This document shows, piece by piece, positions 57,965-64,000 of a stretch of 64,000 nucleotides of DNA. Each line of letters starts with the position of its first letter. Within the stretch, counting starts at the first letter, position 1. Where the stretch lies: positions 1,952,327-2,016,326 of the forward strand of contig NC_049979.1 of assembly GCF_000003815.2 (NCBI RefSeq). Direction: 5' to 3'. This DNA comes from Branchiostoma floridae. Taxonomy: Eukaryota; Chordata; Leptocardii; Amphioxiformes; Branchiostomatidae. Below the pieces are notes generated by a model. It did not search any database, was not told the DNA's origin, and saw nothing but the letters and a program-made list of their open reading frames with translations. The position numbers and the translations under genes are program-made.

Positions 57965-58842
57965 TCACCCCCCTGAACTTGAGAATTGACAAATTTCAAT
58001 CATTTCGCATGATGCGGGTAAGAGTTGTCAAACAATATCCCAACTTTCAAAGCTTTCTGACCAAGAATGGTCCCAGGGGAGTAGATCTCATGGCAGGTGT
58101 CAGAGGACTTTCCTCAAGGCTTTGGCAGTGGTCTGATGCATTTGATAGGCGCCATAGCATTCACCAAAAAGTGACACAAACTGAAGAAAAAGTTAAAAAT
58201 TGATCTTTCTAGCATAAGGAGAGTAGTCTCTAACCATTTGCACAACTAAAAGTTGTATTGAAAAGCGCTCAGGTTAGACTTTGAAGCATTTTATGATAGT
58301 ACATATTGCATTGTCAATAAAAGGTACAGAAAGTACGAAATCAGCCCCCAAAACACTAAAATGGCAGAATTTCTTAATAAATTTCATTTAGTTGAGTAAG
58401 GTAAATCCTTTCTATTGCCCACATAACCAATTGGGGGGAACACATTAGCCCCCGAGGACATATAAGCCCCCAAGGGCACACCTACACCCCCCCCCCCCAT
58501 TCTGTGCACTCCCAGTATCTGCTCCAAAGTGTGGTTCAACAGCATTTAGATACAAATTTTGGTGTCTAAATTGATGGAGAGTAGTCTCCTTGTGACAGGG
58601 TGAGCAGATTTTACCATTTTCCCCTGTTTGTGTCACTTTTTGCCAAGCGATATGAAGTCTAATCAAAGCCACAAACCTTACCACAGGCCTCCTGACACCT
58701 GTGCTCCCTGGGGACCAATCCTAGGGGTAGGGTCTCCGTGAAGTCTTTTAAACTTGTGACGATGCTTGACAACCCTTCCCGCATCACTTGAAGTGTCTTG
58801 ACACCTGCCAATATTGAACTTGAATACCCTGCCTAACGCATG
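57965..58842. repeat. Tandem repeat copy 3 (878 bp, hairpin part only)
   Basis: Starts at tcacccccctgaacttgag and contains only the inverted-repeat part of the unit. The left ~470 bp is absent. Confidence 0.92.
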
Positions 58843-59718
58843 CACCCCCCTGAACTTGAGAATTGACAAATTTCAATCATTTCGCATGATGCGGGTAAGA
58901 GTTGTCAAACAATATCCCAACTTTCAAAGCTTTCTGACCAAGAATGGTCCCAGGGGAGTAGATCTCATGGCAGGTGTCAGAGGACTTTCCTCAAGGCTTT
59001 GGCAGTGGTCTGATGCATTTGATAGGCGCCATAGCATTCACCAAAAAGTGACACAAACTGAAGAAAAAGTTAAAAATTGATCTTTCTAGCATAAGGAGAG
59101 TAGTCTCTAACCATTTACACAACTAAAAGTTGTATTGAAAAGCGCTCAGGTTAGACTTTGAAGCATTTTATGATAGTACATATTGCATTGTCAATAAAAG
59201 GTACAGAAAGTACGAAATCAGCCCCCAAAACACTAAAATGGCAGAATTTCTTAATAAATTTCATTTAGTTGAGTAAGGTAAATCCTTTCTATTGCCCACA
59301 TAACCAATTGGGGGGAACACATTAGCCCCCGAGGACATATAAGCCCCCAAGGGCACACCTACACCCCCCCCCCCATTCTGTGCACTCCCAGTATCTGCTC
59401 CAAAGTGTGGTTCAACAGCATTTAGATACAAATTTTGGTGTCTAAATTGATGGAGAGTAGTCTCCTTGTGACAGGGTGAGCAGATTTTACCATTTTCCCC
59501 TGTTTGTGTCACTTTTTGCCAAGCGATATGAAGTCTAATCAAAGCCACAAACCTTACCACAGGCCTCCTGACACCTGTGCTCCCTGGGGACCAATCCTAG
59601 GGGTAGGGTCTCCGTGAAGTCTTTTAAACTTGTGACGATGCTTGACAACCCTTCCCGCATCACTTGAAGTGTCTTGACACCTGCCAATATTGAACTTGAA
59701 TACCCTGCCTAACGCATG
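58843..59718. repeat. Tandem repeat copy 4 (876 bp, hairpin part only)
   Basis: Same as copy 3 except for small length changes, including the poly-C run. Confidence 0.92.
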
Positions 59719-60332
59719 CAGGCTGCATTTCGGTATTTCATATACATATTCTTAACAATGGGAATCATGGGAGAAAGAGGCTGTCAAAAATCACCTATCT
59801 GACTTTTAGAACATGAAAAACTCACATTGGCATGGTTGTCCGACCTCTGAAGAGTAATTTAACGACAAAAAAAGGAAAAAATTTACGGCGGAATTATATT
59901 ATATGCCGTCAAAACATCGGTGGGAGACCTTTTCACCCCCTTTCACTGCATGTAAACAACACCAAAACACCTAACTTCTAAGGCCTACTGCAGCCACAAA
60001 TATCACTAAAAATCTGTTTTTTCAACATGATATAGAAGCTACAACCCTTACCTATAATATGCACCTCCAAAATCCAAACATATCCCAAGAAAAACAATTT
60101 TACAGCCACTTTTGCCAAGCCTACCTAAGCATTCTGAGGGCACTAAAACTGGGTCATCTGCGCAAGTCCGGAAATACTGAAATTTGCCCAACACAGTTTT
60201 CGGCCTATGGGGATTTCTATAGTTAAGGGCCTCAAGATGACTGCGGGTAAGAGTTGTCAAACAATATCCCAACTTTCAAAGCTTTCTGACCAAGAATGGT
60301 CCCAGGGGAGTAGATCTCATGGCAGGTGTCAC
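59719..60332. repeat. Tandem repeat copy 5, truncated and mosaic
   Basis: 59719-60189 matches the left part of copy 1. The next 50 bases (60190-60239) are unrelated but replace a block of nearly the same length, and similarity then resumes to about 60332 inside arm 1, where the array ends. Confidence 0.85.
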
Positions 60333-60835
60333 AAAATATTTAAAAAACAAAAAAATCCTGTCGGCGTATCGTCTTCTCGCGCCCTCTTTGAAATGACCCT
60401 CTGAGGAGGTCACAGAACTGCAGCCGGCTCACGCTAGTAAGGCAGTTGCGTAATGGGGCGCATTTATACACGAAATAGAAAACTTTCACAATCCAAACCA
60501 TGCAGTCTCAGAGTCGACACCTTCCGTGACCACGTAGCACAGGTTATATCTGGCTGCCCCTCAAATAAGGCTTTTTACCTCTCCTTCAACAAGTTTATCC
60601 GTACTATTTTATGTACTCGCGTCATAGACCCCGGGGTTCGCCCATTAATACTGTGTTCTGCTACCTCTAAAGAGAGCTTTAGGTTTGAACTGACGACACC
60701 TAGCGAGTGTATGGCACTTTGCAGAAGCAGATCATTGCAGTTATATCATTTATCATTACCTCAGGAAGTCTACAACAAAGTTAGAAATAAAGTAATCACA
60801 GACTAAGGCTTACACGACAATGACTGAGGTATACG

Positions 60836-60909
60836 CATGTGTGTGTGCGTGTGTGTGTCTGTCTGTGTGTGCGTGTGTGTGTGTGTGTCTTTGTGTGTGT
60901 GTGTGTGTA
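60836..60909. repeat. (GT)n microsatellite
   Basis: Interrupted GT/TG run with occasional gc, tc and tt interruptions. Confidence 0.9.
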
Positions 60910-61619
60910 TTAGATAACTTGAGATCGCCCAGTCTAACTTAGGTCTAGGTAAAAATGCTTTCCGGTTACCCGACCGACTCTAGCAAAAAACGGCCGACCC
61001 TAGCTTTATGCATATGGTCCAAAGCTAGCAAAGGACATAGAAATCTTCAATCTTCAATCTGAATTATGAGAATGTTGTAGAATTATTTTCCATCATGTTC
61101 TGTTTCAAAACGTAATATAAACAGACCCACTAAACCTAGATCCCAATTATGCCGACACCCGATATCAAAATATGAACTTCATGTTGAAAATACCAATGTG
61201 CTCATGTATTCAATTTTGCATTGTCAAACTGTATATGTTGGATCACTTTGAAAGTTTCGGCATTCGAGCGATTGTCGGGCGTGTACGTTTCTTTGTCCTG
61301 AGTTATGCGGTCAGTGGCTGACGTGCAGAAGAGGCCTCTTGCGGATAGCGCAGTTATAGAAGTCATCAAATTGATTCACCTGTCAGATTTTTGGTGACAT
61401 TTTAGATGAGCGTAGAACAAGTGCTCCTGCAATAAAGAAAGTGAAACATCTCAAGAAAAAATGCCTCTTTATTGGATTTGTGCCCATAGAAGGTGCGTAT
61501 TTTATTAACGTTATACAGCATAATTTCGGTATGACACATTTTACACGAATAGCCTCCACCAGACCTTGATTTGCCACTTTTTTTTTGGGGGGGGGGGGGG
61601 CACGGATCGTAGAATTCGG

Positions 61620-61662
61620 CTACTACTACTATTGCTAATACTACTACTAGTAGTACTACTGC
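61620..61662. repeat. (TAC)n / (TAG)n microsatellite
   Basis: Imperfect trinucleotide run: tactactactattgctaa, then tactactactagtagtact. Confidence 0.75.
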
Positions 61663-62096
61663 CAGTTTATCGTGACAGACTAGCACAATCACTACACAAC
61701 AGGAAAAAACTCGGCCCAAAAGGACATTAACCAGGAGAGTCAGACCGTTGGAAGGTAAACATTACCACAAACCCTACATGGTAGCCATATTCCCCCGGCA
61801 AATTACAAAACGTATTCTCACTAATAATAGTATGTAGCCAGAGTGGCTAGTTTGGTAAAGACTGATACAAGAGTACTAGTACCTCCTTCACAAGGTGCAA
61901 ATACGCCAAGAATAATACATAGTTACAGTGTAAAAATCAGGATAAACAATGTCTTGTTGGAGGTGACAAGGTGAAAGAAAACAAAAATTGTAGTGATTTT
62001 GATGCGTAAGAGAATTTTCTTAGATGTTGTCAACATGTTACAAATTTCAGAACAGCTTATTCGAAATGTCAGAGAAGTTANCCTCTCAGTGATATT

Positions 62097-64000
62097 GGCT
62101 AAATTTCAATATTTCCTATGCATATTCTTAACAATGGGAATCATGGGAGAAAGAGGCTGTCAAAAATCACCTACCTGACTTTTAGAACATGAAAAACTCA
62201 CATTGGCAAGGTTGTCCGACCTCTGAAGAGTAATTTAACGACAAAAAAGGGAAAAAATTTACGGCGGAATTATATTATACGCCATAAAAACATAGGTGGG
62301 AGACCTTTTCACCCCCTTTCACTGCATGTAAACAACACCAAAACACCTAACTTCCAAGGCCTACTGCAACCACAAATATCACTAAAAATCTGTTTTTTCA
62401 ACACAATATAGAAGCTACAACCCTTGCCTATAAGATGCACCCCCAAAATCCAAACATATCCCAAGAAAAACAATTTTACAGCCACTTTTCCCAAGCCTAC
62501 CTAAGCATTCTGAGGGCACTAAAACTGGGTCATCTGCGCAAGTCCGGAAATACTGACATTTGCCCTGTCACCCCCCTGAACTTGAGAATTGACAAATTTC
62601 AATCATCTCGCGTGATGCGGGTAAGAGTTGTCATACATTATCCCAAGTTTCAAAGCTTTCTGACCAAGAATGCTCCCAGGGGAGTAGATCTCATGGCAGG
62701 TGTCAGAGGACTTTCCTCAAGGCTTTGGCAGTGGTCTGAGGCATTTGATAGGCGCCATAGCATTCACCAAAAAGTGACACAAACTGAAGAAAAAGTTAAA
62801 AGCTGATCTTTCTAGCATAAGGAGAGTAGTCTCTAACCATTTACACACCTAAATCTGTATTGAAAAGCGCTCAGGTTACACTTTGAAGCATTTTATGAGA
62901 GTGCATAATGCATTGTCAATAAAAGGTACAGAAAGTAAGAAATCAGCCCCCAAAACACTAAAATGGCAGAATTTCTTAAGAAATTTCAGTCAGTTGAGTC
63001 AGGTAAATCCTTTCTATTGCCCACATAACCAATTTGGGGGAACACATTAGCCCCCAAGGATATATAAGCCCCCAAGGGCACACCTACACCCCCCCCCCAT
63101 TCTGTGCACTCCCAGTATCTGCTCCAAAGTGTGGTTGAACAGCATTTAGGCCCCGTTCATGATACAAAAAACGAAACGGTTCTATCGGTTACTATCGGTT
63201 AGGCCAGCTGAAACGGATAAGTTTTGTCATCATGGACGGTCCGAAACGGATCTGAAGCGATAGGAAACGGTTTGTTCGGAACCTCCTCGCGAGGTAGTAT
63301 TGAAACGGTTTCTTCCTTATCCGGAATTGCGAATTTGTATCATGAACGCAAAAGCGGCGCGATCCGTTTTACATCCAGACATGTGCGTTTATATTTGGTG
63401 GCGCCACGGGGAAAAAGTACAATTTTTGATCTGTCATTCGCGTGTTTCGGCCGCGTTTTAAATCGTAAAATTCGTTTTTATTATCGGGCCGCCTCCTGGT
63501 CGACTGAGCAGCCAGCAGTCCTGATATCGCAAGGGGAATGTGTCAGGAGATACAGTGGAAATATCATAGCATGGCATATATCGGGACCACAATGTTTTCA
63601 GAGGCATTTCCAGGGTCAAAACAGAACTCAGCTTCGAATTCAGTAAGACATTGGTAAGATTTCGATCAGAGACCAATAATCTGACAAAGAAGTACAAGTT
63701 TCGGCAAGATCACAACAACCTCAGGGGTCAGAGGTCGCATTACCATTCATTACCATGCCTTTTCAAGGAACTGAAACGGTTTGCAAGTTTGCATCGTGAA
63801 CGCAAAATACAAACCGTTTCCTGTCGTTTGCTGTCGGATTTCCAGGCCTAACCGATAGAACCGTTTCATTTTTTGTATCATGAACGGGGCCTTAGATACA
63901 AATTTTGGTGTCTAAATTGATGGAGAGTAGTCTCCTTGTGACAGGGTGAGCAGATTTTACCATTTTCCCCTGTTTGTGTCACTTTTTGCTAAGCAATATG
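62097..64000. repeat. Tandem-type repeat copy 6, diverged and interrupted, running off the window
   Basis: Colinear with copy 1 (for example 62435 with 55603) but more diverged than copies 1-5 are from one another. It is interrupted at 63149-63891 by an inserted element, and similarity resumes with gatacaaattttggtgtcta. Confidence 0.88.
63149..63891. mobile_element. 743-bp Harbinger-like non-autonomous transposon
   Basis: Terminal inverted repeats of at least 43 bp with one mismatch: ggccccgttcatgatacaaa at the left and its complement ttgtatcatgaacggggcc at the right, extending through tctatcggtta. TTA flanks both ends (63146-63148, 63892-63894). The empty site is visible in copies 1-4 of the repeat (agcatttagatac), which proves the insertion and its 3-bp TWA duplication. 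Internal aaacggt motifs recur. The 140-codon open frame at 63224-63646 does not resemble a transposase. Confidence 0.9.

Larger units (their letters stand above)
60333..62096. other. Unassigned spacer with microsatellites
   Basis: A 117-codon open frame at 60453-60806 has no recognised domain. (GT)n lies at about 60836-60909, poly-G at 61587-61600 and (TAC/TAG)n at about 61620-61662. A single N is at 62081. Confidence 0.4.

Noticed and set aside
60453-60806. 117-codon open frame
   Set aside because: No recognised domain, signal or splice context. It lies in a microsatellite-rich spacer. It is listed only as part of the unassigned region.
63224-63646. 140-codon open frame inside the 743-bp inverted-repeat element
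   Set aside because: No DDE transposase or DNA-binding motif is recognisable, and it overlaps end-associated repeated motifs. It is treated as non-coding.

Overview
This is a eukaryotic nuclear window, almost certainly from an animal. It has GT-AG introns, an animal-style non-LTR retrotransposon (LINE), tRNA-derived SINEs, several families of inverted-repeat miniature transposons and very long tandem arrays. The repeat flavour suggests a marine invertebrate such as a lancelet, but that is an impression and not a proof. About 90% of the window is repetitive or non-coding.

Layout. 1-4 kb is a cluster of GC-rich miniature inverted-repeat elements with GGCCCC-type ends and 3-4 bp TA-rich target duplications. 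4-6.7 kb is mostly unassigned, with LINE tail fragments, a (GAA)n tract and a 65-bp tandem duplication. 6.7-46.2 kb is one enormous complex tandem array of about 39 kb. It is built of diverged short sub-repeats arranged in 1-2 kb units, ~3 kb higher-order units and 4-14 kb segmental duplications. Inside it lie two blocks of a ~155-bp dimeric satellite and one 5'-truncated LINE (16383-19630, minus strand) with a 12-bp target-site duplication and an open reverse-transcriptase frame. 46.8-54.8 kb holds the one convincing host gene. 55.2-60.3 kb and 62.1-64.0 kb are tandem copies of a 1351-bp / ~877-bp repeat whose core is a long imperfect hairpin; the last copy is split by a 743-bp Harbinger-like element.

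The gene is the highlight. Twelve exons on the plus strand (46834-54432, 11 introns) splice in frame to a 498-residue F1-ATP synthase beta subunit with all nucleotide-binding motifs. The protein is not of the animal mitochondrial type: block after block it has the cyanobacterial/plastid form of AtpB. Its N-terminus is a short hydrophobic Sec-like signal peptide ending in an Ala-X-Ala/Phe context, not an Arg-rich mitochondrial presequence. Two introns carry SINE-like copies, others carry foldback elements, and intron 5 carries the same GC-rich element found at 0.4-3.9 kb. The gene is therefore embedded in this genome and is not a bacterial or plastid contaminant. The simplest reading is a plastid-type atpB acquired by horizontal or endosymbiotic transfer, intronised and given a secretory leader.

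Limits: no alignment, phylogeny or expression data could be consulted. Homology statements rest on recognition of family motifs. Boundaries of diverged repeats are approximate.
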